Positions 1 through 10,629 of a stretch of 64,000 nt of DNA are shown in pieces. The notes under the pieces are model-generated. The model saw only the letters and a program-made list of their open reading frames with translations, had not been told where the DNA came from and searched no databases. Within the stretch, counting starts at the first letter, position 1; each line of letters opens with the position of its first letter. Position numbers and translations under genes: made by a program. This DNA is from Planoprotostelium fungivorum (lineage: Eukaryota; Evosea; Variosea; Cavosteliida; Cavosteliaceae): positions 1 to 64,000 of the forward strand of contig MDYQ01000150.1 of assembly GCA_003024175.1 (NCBI GenBank), read 5' to 3'.

Positions 1-62
1 AAACCCTAAACCCTAAACCCTAAACCCTAAACCCTAAACCCTAAACCCTAAACCCTAAACCC
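1..62. repeat. Telomeric repeat tract (CCCTAAA)n
   Basis: Eight and a half perfect tandem copies of the heptamer CCCTAAA start at the first base and stop abruptly at about 62. The C-rich strand reads left to right, so the G-rich TTTAGGG strand ends at the left edge, as expected for a left chromosome end. This is the plant-type telomere heptamer, which also occurs in several protist lineages. The perfect phase and the terminal position argue for a true telomere rather than an interstitial copy. Confidence 0.95.
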
Positions 63-1212
63 GCCAAACTCACCAGCACGCACATCTATTGATGCCGAAA
101 GAGGAACAAGGACAAGACTTCGATCTCATCGTCCTATGTACAGATTGCCACAGACCATGTCGGCTGGACAGCATCCAAAAATCACTTTGCTCCTCGTGAC
201 GCCCGTTATCTCAGTAGCTAGCAGACAGTCATCACCACTACCTCTCGTGAGAGTAAGGATAATCAGAGAGAGAGGATCTTTATCGTTCAAAGAGATCCAT
301 CCAGGCCAGAGAGAGGCCATGACTCACTCAACGGCAATTTGAAGACCACATCGAAGAACGGAAATCTGTTCACATGCTGTTGAGGCCGAGCAAGTGTTCA
401 TCACGCTCGACGAAACTGACGTGATCCTTTTGTAGGACCTCTGCACTGAACTCTGAGGGATCATTGAAGATCATCATTCAAGAAGCATGGTGCTCACCTC
501 TTAAGGCCGTCTAACGGTCGACCCTGGAATAACAGCAATCATACATCTCACCTCTCCAATGAAAACATGGCGATCCACGCGTCTACGTGGACGAAAGTCT
601 ATGAGAATGTGTGACCAACTCCCCTCAAACGCTTTGGTCGATGGGTTAATCTCGCACCATGCGAAATACTCCGGGAATGAGAAATAAACAAACAGACAAA
701 CCATATCCTCTGCTTCTCTGAAATTGTTGCAATCGTGATGATGTGCAACGAGTTGTTTTCTTTGTGGTAAAAATTGGGCGTGACCCAAACCGGGAAGGTT
801 TTCGGATCCGCAAGGATAGAAGCCATCTCTTTGTAAGAAGAGAGCTCACAGTGCCCATCGGTCACACAGTTGCTGTCCCAAATCCAGGAACGGTGGAAGC
901 ATCCACCGATATTTTCTATTTCGGCATCATCGCCTACTGGCCATGTTAAGCAGTCGAGCATCAGTTTCGATTGTCCCTCCTTCGTTGGATCCGCTGGCGA
1001 ACAGTGGAAAATTGCCCACGATCAACCGATTGGGCACATCTGGCGATTTTCTTTCCGCTCGAGACAAACAACAAGACTTCCCATCTCCTCACGGAAACAA
1101 TGGTGGATTAACTCAGGTGAAATGACCTGCTTGTAACCTCAAATGACTGAATCAGCGGCGACGGGTCATTCAACCAATGAGTACCGCTCTGTTGCCACCG
1201 AATCAGACAGAG
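63..1212. other. Subtelomeric interval without a supported gene
   Basis: This stretch between the telomere and the first recognisable gene has the same base composition as the rest of the window and no tandem repeats. Short open frames exist on both strands. On the minus strand between about 960 and 400, intron-like GTGAG...AG segments separate short open stretches that could be exons of an unrecognised gene. I could not chain them into a protein with any family resemblance. Near 1144 a short open frame starts with ATG and could belong to an upstream exon of the cyclase gene, but it stops before the first usable donor. Confidence 0.4.
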
Positions 1213-3860
1213 ATGATCCCACAACTCAAGATGAATACTGAAACGGTGAGAGAATGCACAGATTCGACAGAGTGAGACATTGCAGGTTCCCTATCACGTA
1301 TTTATGGCAGCAGTCAAAGAGAGGGAGACGGCGGAGGTGAATGATGCGTTCGGTTCTCTCTGATGTTACGCAGGCGACAGCAGATAGATTTCGCTCTAAA
1401 TGCAAAGAACTGGAAGAGAAACTGTTCGATCTGAGTTCCACCAGCAGTTCAGAGATCCGAAAGGTAATCGCAGTCGATGTGCGACAGATCTGATCCTGGA
1501 GAAGCTCGAGACAACCATCTTTGACATCCAGACCCGAGCCCGATCCAACTTCAGCATCGAAAACAAGGACATGTCTCTGAGAACTGCACAAGCTGAGATG
1601 AAATCCAATGGACTCGAGGCAGACATCGTCCTCGAACGCAAGCACGTGGCTCTCCTCGAGCAAGATGTGAAGTCGATCATCATCAAGCAAGAGTGAAAAG
1701 AAGAAAGGTTCAAGAGTTAACGCAGACGGTTGAACAACTGCGGACTCAATTGGAAGCCTCTAGAAACGAATTGTCCTTAGCAAGGGAAGAAGCGATGGCC
1801 AAGTCCAGCAAGAAGATTCTCCTTGACATGTCAGCTGACCAGCACCAGCTGAAGCAGAAGATGGAAGACCTGACAGCCGATCTCCATCTGCTAAAGAGGT
1901 TGACCCACGAAGGAAGAGTCGAGAAGGACGACGCAACACAGATGATCACAGAGGAACACGTCAGGTGAGCGCTCTCGACGAAACTTCCTGACGCATTTAG
2001 TTTCGTGTTGGACCCACTGACGCACCGTATTGTGGCCCAGACGGCACCCACGGGGAACATCACCCTGGTCTTCTCTGATGTCATGAGCTCCACTTCTCTC
2101 TGGGAGCAGAATCCCTCTGCAATGTCACAAGCATTGGCCGTGCACAACGATGTCATCGTGAGTTGCGTGTGTGGAATCACAGTTCACATCCAACAGAGGA
2201 GATCGATTGCAAGACACGGAGGATACGAAGTGAAGACAGAGGGGGACAGTTTCATGGTCTCTTTCGGCGATTCTCTCAGCGCCTTCCGCTTCTGCGTTCA
2301 ATCGCAGGAGGATCTGCAGGGTGCTCCCGGCCTGAAGAGTTTCTCCACACTCCAAATCCAGCGTACCGTCTGAATGACCCAGAAGGTGAGAGTGTAGAGG
2401 AGAGAGGGAACGAACGAGAACAGGGCAGTGCAGGGGTCTCAGAGTGAGGATGGGGATCCACTCGGGTACACCGATCTGTCAAGTAGATCCCACGACGCAC
2501 AGAATGGATTATTTCGGTCGGATGGTCAACAAGGCGGCCAGAATATCAGGCGTTGCTTGTGGAGGACAGATCATTGGTGAGTCACATCTCTGAATCTAAC
2601 CCCGCATCTTCACATCTAAACCCTCGCATCTCTCTTCTCCTCTCACCCTGGACAGCCTCTACGACATCGGTGAATCAGACGATCAGAGATCACATGATGG
2701 AGACGACGACTTGGATGGAACTGGGATGTCATCCACTGAAGGGACTGAGCAGTCCAGTGGAGGTGAAGAGAATGAGAGAGAAGGAATGATGGGAACAGAT
2801 GATGCAAGTGACACCAAAGAGTCTGGGAAGGAGAATCTTTCCCGTCATCGGTTCACACGAGCAGTTGAATCAGATGCCTAAATTGATCTTCTCAGACGTA
2901 GAAAAATTGATCGTGACGAATCAAGAGCTGCAGAATCAGGTGAGCAACTCTCTCTGGGCTGAAATCAATTGACTCTCTCAGGTCTCCACGCTGGAGAATA
3001 AATTATCTCATCTGAACCAAGATTCAGAAGAGTTTGAACATAAACTCGAAGAGATTGGAGATGTCTTGGGTGAGAGATCGATGCTCCACTGGATCTCACT
3101 CGAATGTCAGGATCCAACGAGTCTCAGGCCATTCTTCAGTTGTACGATCAGTACGCATTGTTATTGGAGAGTAAAGAGACCATCAGTGGTTCGATATCAG
3201 ATCTGAAGGTGAAAGAGGAATGACCTGAATCCATCGTGACGTGAGACAGTCGAAAGATTTAGAGGCGAAGATCAAGCAGTTGGAAGATCGACTCGCGTCT
3301 GTGATGAGCGTTGAAGGTGAAGAGGAAGAGAACTCACATCGCTGAATGTTGGTCAGAGGAGAAGACTTCAACTGTATCGCAACCGAAATCGAAGCCAGAC
3401 AAGAAGACGAAGGAGAAAGAGAGGGAGAACCTCAAATTGCAGAAGAGAATCGCAGAGAAGGAGAAGGATAAGATGTTCAAGTCTCTCAAGGAGGCCATGG
3501 AGAGGATATCTGGCCTGGAGAGGACACAACAGCTGCAGATGTCGCGTCATCAGACGACGGTGCACGGTTTGGACATCAAGATCAAGGTATTCGATCCATT
3601 CTATCTCATTCTAACCGAAACAGCACCTCGAACTGCAGAACCAAAAGTTGAGAGGAAGGGAGGTGGAGGAGACATCAGAGAGCAAATTAGCGGCCGAATT
3701 GGCCAAAGCGAAACAAGACTTGGAGGTGTTACGGGAGTTTGTGATGAACAACCTGGACCGAAAGGCGACGGAGCAGACAATGAGGGTGGAGGGGAAGTCC
3801 ATCGTGAACCATTCTGTCTCTGATTCTAGGATCGCCTCTTTTTCCAGTATGACGCTGTAG
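1213..3860 (+). CDS. Coiled-coil protein with class III adenylate/guanylate cyclase domain
   Basis: The protein is about 620 residues from many short exons. The N-terminal third (1376-1970) is Glu/Lys/Gln-rich heptad coiled coil. A class III nucleotidyl cyclase domain follows (about 2005-2790). Visible blocks are [15 protein letters not shown], which carries the metal-binding aspartate, [25 protein letters not shown] and [14 protein letters not shown], then a [11 protein letters not shown] segment. The last third (2806-3860) returns to coiled coil in several exons. The cyclase would make cAMP or cGMP from ATP or GTP. The arrangement resembles bacterial-type soluble cyclases that are common in amoebae. 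I see no membrane segment. The start at 1213 is the most upstream ATG that splices in frame into the coiled coil; an in-frame ATG lies at 1231. Exon borders around 1460-1700 are not settled. Confidence 0.75.
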
Positions 3861-4033
3861 AACCTCACGGAGGGTGTAACGAACGGTTGTGTAAGATAAA
3901 GAATGAGTGGTGAATGGATTCAGTGGTATACAACGCCGCAGCTTATTTTGCGACATGTGTCAGCACATGCGACTCGGTCGCAGGGGGGAGTCGGGAATCG
4001 GAGTCAGCAGAGGATAGAGAGCACCACAGGAAG

Positions 4034-5191
4034 ATGCCACAGATCCCTCAGATCAAGAAGAGATGGCTCATAATCACTGCGATTTCGCTCATAGTCGCCT
4101 ACTCCCTGTCTGTGATGAATCTCAACGTGAGTGATGTGATAGTCTTGCATTGTTCTTATCTGTATAAGATGTTGTTCAGCAGTTCAGCGTGTGTGAATGA
4201 GGGCCAAAACTCTGGAATCGACTTTCAATCTATGATTGAACGGTCTCCACAGCGAACATTACTGATAGGAATCTTCACCAGTGCTGCACGATGGCATAAG
4301 AGGTGCGTACCATCCTGCTGTTCAATCATTGTGACCAAACCATGTAGAGCTCTGATTCGGAGTACATATGCCTCTGTATCCAATCCACACACCGATGTAA
4401 AATTTGTGATAGGATTACCCTCAGAAGCGGACAAACCACTGATCGAAGTCGAGAATCGTACTCATGGTGATATCTTTGTCCTTCCCATCCAGGTGCCACC
4501 GACATCATCTACATCCAATGACTGAACCACACGGCAGGAAAACATGAACAACGGAAAGACGTTGCAATACTTTCAATCGGCCAGAGAAAACTACGGACCC
4601 ACTGGAAAGAGTGAAGTCAGATACGATTGGATCATGAAATGTGACGAGGACTCGTGGGTTGCACTCAACAATCTCACTCGATGGATCCGTTCCCTTCCAA
4701 AGGTCAAAGGCTTCGCCGGGTTACAACTAGGTAGGCTCAGAAGATCGATGAGACGATCACAAGTTGACGATCCGATGATCCAAAGATGAATCATTCACAT
4801 TGACCTTTGACAGAGTACGAGAAACACGCTTACATGCAAGGAAGAGGGTACTTGATGACGATGGACCTGGTAGAATACATCTCGGACGATAAGTGGGTGG
4901 AGGAGCACAAGAGAGAATGGCCAGAAGACATCCAGACGGGCATCTGGGTCACCCACCACGATGAGACACATCCCACCAACAAGGTCAGTTCTTCATCGTC
5001 TTCTCCCTTCTCACCTCTGTCAGACGACATGGCACAGCACGAGGTTGTTCGCTCAAGTGGGTAAGTGGGATTACGATGGACACGAGGCCACCCACTCGAG
5101 AGACACCATGCTCGTTCACGGACTCAAGACGAGTGATCTGTGGTACTCCACCATACACAACATGCGAGACTTCTGGCATTTCAAGGGATAA
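4034..5191 (+). CDS. Type II membrane galactosyltransferase-like protein (GT31)
   Basis: After a short cytoplasmic start and a basic KKR stretch there is a single hydrophobic segment (LIITAISLIVAYSLSV), as in Golgi type II glycosyltransferases. The luminal part has the GT31 (beta-1,3-galactosyltransferase) pattern. A TLLIGIFTSA strand is followed by an R-containing helix, KFVIGLP, then the acidic metal-binding motif in YDWIMKCDEDSWVALNNL, and later HAYMQGRGYLMTMDLVEYI. About five introns of 40-55 bp interrupt the gene. GT31 enzymes add beta-1,3-linked sugars to glycans; the acceptor cannot be told from sequence. The start at 4034 places the membrane anchor within the first 30 residues; an in-frame ATG at 3914 would give a longer tail. 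A poly(A) signal AATAAA lies about 20 bp after the stop. Confidence 0.75.
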
Positions 5192-5310
5192 GAGAATCGC
5201 TCGTGTACAATAAACAGAAGAGAGATGATGTTCAGAGAGAAGAAGAGAAGAGAGGGAGAGAAGAAGAGAAAGAGAGCAGATAGGTAAATAACATTTATCA
5301 AAGAACGAGT

Positions 5311-6413
5311 CTAGTTCTTGAACATGATGGGTCTGACGGCAGAGGTGGCGACAGTGCTGGGGCACACCTTCAGCTGAGCACAGGCAGTGGCGGGGGTCTC
5401 GCTGTTGGCAACCTTGAGGGCCTGCTCCAATCCTTGCTGGACGAAGGCGTCGCACTGTTTTACCATCAGTTCAAGCTCGTGTGATGAACATCAAGTGATG
5501 GAGATGAGAGATGACGCACAGTGGCAGTGAAGGCAGAGGGGAGTTGGTTGCAGAAGAGAGCGTCAACCTTGGCAGCGACCTGCTTGAGGGTGTTTCCGTT
5601 GAGGAGGTACTGCTCGGCAGTGGAGACGGCAACCTGGCAAGCCTCGCAAGCGATGTCGTTGAAGGAGACCAGGGGTCTCATGTTGGAGGTGGAGGTGGGG
5701 GCAGCAACGGAGCAGGCCTTCAGCTTCTGGCAGACGACAGTGCTGTTCTCAGTCTCGACCCACTTGAGGACGTTCTGGACCTTCACATCGTCAGCTCATG
5801 GTCTGTGAGACGGTCTATACTCACTCCGGCATCGACGATCTGGTCGCATGCAGTCTGGAAGGAGGGGACGTACGAGCAGAGCTGCTCGAGCTGCTTCTCA
5901 ACGCTGGCGGGGTTGGCAGCGGAGAGGACGTAAGCCTCCAGGGCGGAGACGAGGTACTGGCAGCCGACGCATTGGTAGCTCTCCTGGAAGAAGACCTGGG
6001 GTCTGGCTACGACGGAAGTCTGAGTGGCAGTGGCAGTGGCGGGGGTGGAGCACAGACCGATCTGCTTGCAGACCTTCACACGGTTAGATGGATCGATCCA
6101 AATGGATGGATCCGAAATGTACCTTGTCGGGGGTCTCGTTCTGGACGTAGGCAACAAAGTAAGGGAGTCCGTAAGCGACGATGGTCTCGCACTGGATGAT
6201 TTAGAGGATGAAAAGATGGAATGGACTCACGGCGGTGGAGAAGGCAGGGACCTGCTCGCAGACAGCGTCGAACTTCTGCTGGAGCTCAGCGAGGGTGGAG
6301 TTGCTCTCAATCCAGCTCTCAACGGTCTGGACGACGAAGGTGCACTCGGCGCACTGGTATTGAGCGTTGGCGATGGCAAAGAGGGCCAGAAGGGCGAAGA
6401 AGAACTTCATCAT
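5311..6413 (-). CDS. Secreted protein with three saposin B domains
   Basis: The N-terminus MMKFFFALLALFAIANAQ is a classical signal peptide. Three saposin-B-like domains follow, each with paired cysteines in the C..C / C / C..C spacing (for example CAECTFVVQTVESWI, CVGCQYLVSALEAYVL, CEACQVAVSTAEQYL). Short Ala/Thr/Ser-rich linkers separate the repeats. At least four introns of about 45-65 bp split the gene, one inside each domain. Saposin-like proteins bind and extract membrane lipids in lysosomes, or form pores (amoebapores). With three tandem domains and no proteolytic domain, a prosaposin-type lysosomal precursor or a pore-former used against engulfed prey are both possible. The ATG at 6413 is followed directly by the signal peptide. 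A poly(A)-like AATAAC/ATAAAT stretch lies just past the stop. Confidence 0.85.
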
Positions 6414-6922
6414 CTTTCGTTCTCAGTTTGTGTTGTTTGTGTGGTTCTCACCTTTTCTAACTTTGTTTCTGGGGGTTTGGGGCTTGTTGTGTGGTTGTAG
6501 AGAGCATAAAAAAGGTGGCGTTCAGGTCGCTTTTTCTCCCTCACGAGAAACACCTTTACTTCGGTTACTTACTCTTTGCTGAGAAACACCGGACTTCTTG
6601 ACAAACCTATTCTTCGATAGATGTATCTATCACTAAGCCGTCAGGACTCCTCTCTCTGTTTATCTTTGGAACTCCAGAATCTCTGCGACCCGTGGACCTC
6701 ATCAGTCGTTGAGCTGTGCATCGGCTCAGAAGTAAGATCCATTCCAACTGTTGTCGATGCCAACTAACACATACAGACGTTATCTATAGAGCGATCTATC
6801 ATCGAGTCAAATGGTCCACGGGTAATTTCCTCCATAGAAATACACTGCGACACTTTCTCGTCGGGTCTATGGAGGAAATTACCCGACCTGTCTACAAATG
6901 AACAGAGCCTGATCAGAGGTGC
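6414..6922. promoter_or_regulatory. Divergent intergenic region with a perfect inverted repeat
   Basis: This 509 bp interval separates two genes transcribed away from each other, the saposin protein on the minus strand and the coiled-coil protein on the plus strand, so it should hold both promoters. An A-rich stretch (cataaaaaagg) near 6506-6516 could serve the minus-strand gene. The right part carries a 20 bp perfect inverted repeat (separate entry). No further coding signal was found. Confidence 0.5.
6819..6885. repeat. 20-bp perfect inverted repeat, 27-bp spacer
   Basis: The arms are 6819-6838 and 6866-6885 and are exact reverse complements over 20 bases, with core GGGTAATTTCCTCCATA. The spacer is 27 bp. 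It sits about 40 bp upstream of the start codon of the next gene, so it could form a hairpin in the 5' leader or act as a paired protein-binding site. It is not flanked by obvious target-site duplications. Confidence 0.85.
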
Positions 6923-8190
6923 ATGATGGAGGATAGCTTGAGCTTAATATGGACGCTGAACGCTTCGCTGTGTCAGATAGCACAGCGAATCGATGCTCAT
7001 CTGTTGGATCTTGAGCGGATGTCCTCTCACGCATACCTCCTCCTTCACCCTAAAAAGAAGAAGAAAGAAACGCCTCAATCAGTTTCTAAACCCATCGTAT
7101 CACAAGAGCCTGAACATGTCGAGGAGAAGAACACACGAACAGATGATCTGAAGAGCTTATTATCTCAGATGGACGCACTTCTGAACAAATCTTGGAAAGT
7201 AAGAGGAGAGACGGCTCAACATCTACCTTCACATTCTTCAATGGAGGCCGGTAAGAGAGAAGAGAAGGTCAACAAGGGAAAACCCATCACGAAGCCCAAG
7301 GAGAGAGAGGAACCACCGAAATCGACATCTTCATTGGAGTACCCTGAATCATTCAAGAGGCAGTTGAAGGAGTATCACCAGCTCGAATCAACACGAGAGG
7401 AAAACGCTTGGAGTGAGCAGAGCATGGAGCGATTTCGCAAGAGGCTGAGCCCGAGAGAGGCGGGGAAAGAAGAGGACACAATGACTCCGTGGCTTGTCAT
7501 GTACAAGAGATACCAGTCACTCCACTCAGTTGTAACCTCGCTACCCAGAGAGTATTCTCACGGTGAAGAGATGAATGGGATGTGAAGAGAAGGTCTGACG
7601 AACCGATGAAGGAGGTATGAGCCTCACCGACGTCTACCGATCTTGGTGCATCAGTCAGATGGCCCTCCAAACGAATTCGCAACTGTTGAAAGAGTATCAT
7701 AAGACCCAACGAAAGACAACGGAGGAACATGACACGGACTATGCAGCTCACCTCTCACGATGTCTGAAGAAGATGACCATCCCAGCAACGAGCAAGACGA
7801 AAGAGACGAAGAAAGAGAAGAAGAGAGACAAAGATGGAACTCTGTGGCTGAGAGAAGACGTGATGAGAGATGTGACAGAGAAGCCGATCGTCACCCCTGC
7901 AGGGACCAAGAGACACTTTACGTTCAAGAACAGAAAGGAGTTGATCGACGTGGTCCGATGGAGGCACAGAGTGCAGTGGGAGATCTTGAGATTGCACCTT
8001 CTCAACCACCTGTCTAAGATCCAATCACAACTGAGCGAGGAATGGGAGGGAGAAGGAGGGAGGGAGAGGTGAGTGCCTCGTGATTCGAGTGGTGAAAGAG
8101 GCAAGGGATCTGTTGGTGCTGCACGACACTGTCATCAAATGCATGGAGAGACATTCTTTCTTCCTGGCCGTTCCAGAAGAGGAAGAGTGA
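6923..8190 (+). CDS. Unknown coiled-coil protein
   Basis: I do not recognise the family. The first exon (6923-7561) begins MMEDSLSLIWTLNASLCQIA and contains a KKKKK patch and a charged, Ser-rich region. A 49 bp intron follows and the reading resumes near 7611 with MSLTDVYRSWCISQMALQT. The C-terminal half is rich in Arg, Lys and Glu and is predicted helical, with Trp-containing segments (DGTLWLREDVMRDV, DVVRWRHRVQWEIL). A short last exon ends in an EEEE tail at 8190. Length is about 390 residues. No signal peptide or membrane segment is visible. Long charged helices with scattered tryptophans would fit a cytoskeletal or centrosomal role, but that is only a guess. Confidence 0.65.
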
Positions 8191-8350
8191 AACATTTCCG
8201 CGATAAAGAACCAAACTGCGTGGATAGAATTTTACTCGTCTCGGTCAACGATGAACACATGAAGAACGAAATATAGACAAGGACTTTTACTCTTCATTCA
8301 CATCCAACGATAGACCTTTGAGAAAGCATTGGATAAACACCTCGAACAGA

Positions 8351-10540
8351 TCATCGATTGAGCATCATTGAATTGATCAATTCGATCAACTGACCGATCT
8401 CTGGATCATCTCTGAATTGAGAGATGGCCATGGGGTTACTCATCATCTGCTGCAACTATTCTCCTTCAGACTCCACGCAGTGAACGTCTTCTCACCTTGG
8501 CCATGGTCGATGGATTCTGAAGTGCTTGCATCAACCGAGGGTTCGCTGCAATTCGGTTCATGACATCAGGAGGTAGACCTTCTCTATTCAGCTCTCTCTT
8601 CTCTCCGATGTCTTTCACCTCCAATACCGGGGATGTTGGGCATGGATGGGAAGGCGGAGGGTGTCTCTGTCTGCACGGGAGCTGCCTTCTTCTCTTCTGG
8701 TTTCCTCGGTACTGTTGTGATGTCAGGTTTCACGTCTCTCATCATTTGTGATGGTGGTGATCACATGAGCCATCATGATGGCTCATGATCACGGATGAGA
8801 AGACACCCACAAGTTCCAGTGAAGATGAGTTGTAATTCCTTTAGAGCTTCTGTGACCTTAGGGGTGGCGGGTGCAAAAGAGGCGAGGTTGGATGCCAGAG
8901 CCTTGTCCTTCCACACTTCAGCACAGAGGAATGTGCTGTCTGATGGGTCGGAGAGCAATTCACCGAGGGATACCACCGTTCTCAGCTGCGTCTCTTCGTC
9001 TTTCTCTGCACTCAGTTTGTTCAGCAATCTCTCGATCACTTTCTTCTTCTGTGACGCCTGTCCCTTCTCTTGGTGGAAGTAGATCGAGAAGCTGCTTTAC
9101 ATGAATCTCTTGCATTCTGACACACTCTCTCTTCGATTCGTATGTATATGTATGAGATGGTATCGCTCCTCTCACTTGAATAAGACAGTGACTGCAGGCA
9201 GACGAACTTGTTCCTTCTCGTGAGACTTGAGCGAATCGATGGCGACCAATATCTGTCACAGTCATTCTTCTGTTCATCGTACATTGGAAATCCATCGAAG
9301 AAGGGAGAGAGATGAGTGAGATCTACGCACCGAATCCAATTGAGAAGTGACGGACTGACGCAGAGAAGTGAATTTGAACGAATTGCAGACGAAACGGAGG
9401 ACCATCGTGTGGGATTGCCAGGGAAGCTCTGTTCCCTCTCAGATGAAACACTCTCCTCTCTCTCACCCTTCTGATGCAGCAGAGACAATAGATCCAAGTG
9501 TCCTTGTTCAGCAAAGAGTTGAGAGGCGTCAGGGTGAAGGATGAGCAACCTGCGGCAGTCAGATGTCTTCCCTCAGAAGAAGGAAGATACCTCAACAGAT
9601 CCAGGGCGGGGAAGCGGTCTTCTGGTTGCCACAGCAACATCTTTGAAAAAACGTTGACCTGTGTCCTCGTGATCTTTGAGACGTGATACTGCGACGTGTT
9701 CTTCAACACGGTGCTGATCTCCTTCAGGATCTTCTTCTCACTCTCACTCAGCGATCGATTGTCCTGCGTCTATCACCCCCGTGTCATCGAATGGACTCAC
9801 CCCGTTGTACTTGTTGTTCAATTCGATCAATTTGTCCACGATCTGATCTGTCTTTCCCGTTTCAAAGTAGGTGTATGAGTTCTGTCGGACGCTCAATCAT
9901 GATTGAGTCATCATCATCGTGCTCACGTTGGGGAAATATTTGAACGAATGAGCGGGCTTCGCTGATGGTGTGGGTTGGATGGATGGGGCTGCAGAGGGTG
10001 TGGTGGAGGGTGTGGGAGTCGGCTGCGTTGGAGTGATGGACTCTGACTTGTTCGATGGTTCGGTGATGATCTGTCCGGAGGTGGCTTGCTGGATGAAAGA
10101 TCTGAGGCCCTCTGGGTTGGCTCCCTTCATCTCCTGTGCTTTCTGTCCTCTCAAGAAGACTAAGAACGTTGGCATCGCTCTCACTCCATGCTTCTCCGCC
10201 GAAGTCTGGGGTGATTGAGTATGAGACATCGATGGATGATTCACCCTCAACACATCGACGTTTACGCGTAAGAAGATGGCATTGCTATGTTTGACGCTCA
10301 GTTCCGTAAAGAGCGGTGCGATCTGCTTGCAAGGACCTTCAAGTTATCATGAGAAGAGATGAGACGTAAGACTCCACTCACCACACCAGTCTGCGTAGAA
10401 ATCAACGATGACCGGCGTTTCCTCAGCCGTCAGAATCAGAGTTTCAAACTCTTCATCGCTCTGCGAGAACGTGTCAGAAGACGAAGTATGGAGGTCTGTA
10501 CCTCTACAGTGTGGACGTTACCATGTGGGTCCAAAGACAT
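8351..10540 (-). CDS. Thioredoxin-PUL domain protein with C-terminal STI1-like segment
   Basis: The N-terminus is a thioredoxin domain. VIVDFYADWCG/PCKQIAP, split by an intron at the active site, carries the redox CxxC, followed by NAIFLRVNVD and GVRAMPTFLVFLRG. A Pro/Thr-rich linker (about 10080-9970) leads to a PUL domain (about 9930-8820). Diagnostic pieces are the FKYFPN entry, DQIVDKLIELNNKY, PEDRFPALDLLRYL and LRTVVSLGELLSDPSDS. PUL is an Armadillo-like fold that binds Cdc48/p97 in PLAA/Ufd3. A final pair of exons (about 8745-8351) reads GLPPDVMNRIAANPRLMQAL and LQQMMSNPMAISQF, typical of STI1/ubiquilin-type chaperone-binding repeats. I join it through an intron of about 75 bp that contains a palindrome; it could instead be a separate small gene. 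The likely role is ubiquitin, p97 or chaperone handling. Confidence 0.75.
8757..8792. repeat. 22-bp perfect palindrome inside a larger near-palindrome
   Basis: Bases 8765-8786 are a perfect palindrome around CATCATGATG. The flanks extend the symmetry with GTGATCAC on the left and GATCAC on the right, broken by a two-base difference. It lies in the proposed intron, or short gap, between the PUL and STI1 parts of the minus-strand gene. Confidence 0.8.
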
Positions 10541-10629
10541 CGTGACTGATTTGTTGTTGTGATCATTTTTGAAATTCTCACGTGAGCAAACAACGAGGCA
10601 TTGGCAATTTGACACCAGCCAGAGGAGAG

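Noticed and set aside
10582-10629. Non-ATG (GTG) upstream extension of the folate synthase frame
   Set aside because: A eukaryotic gene is expected to start at ATG, and MSINLGL at 10630 matches the conserved family start.
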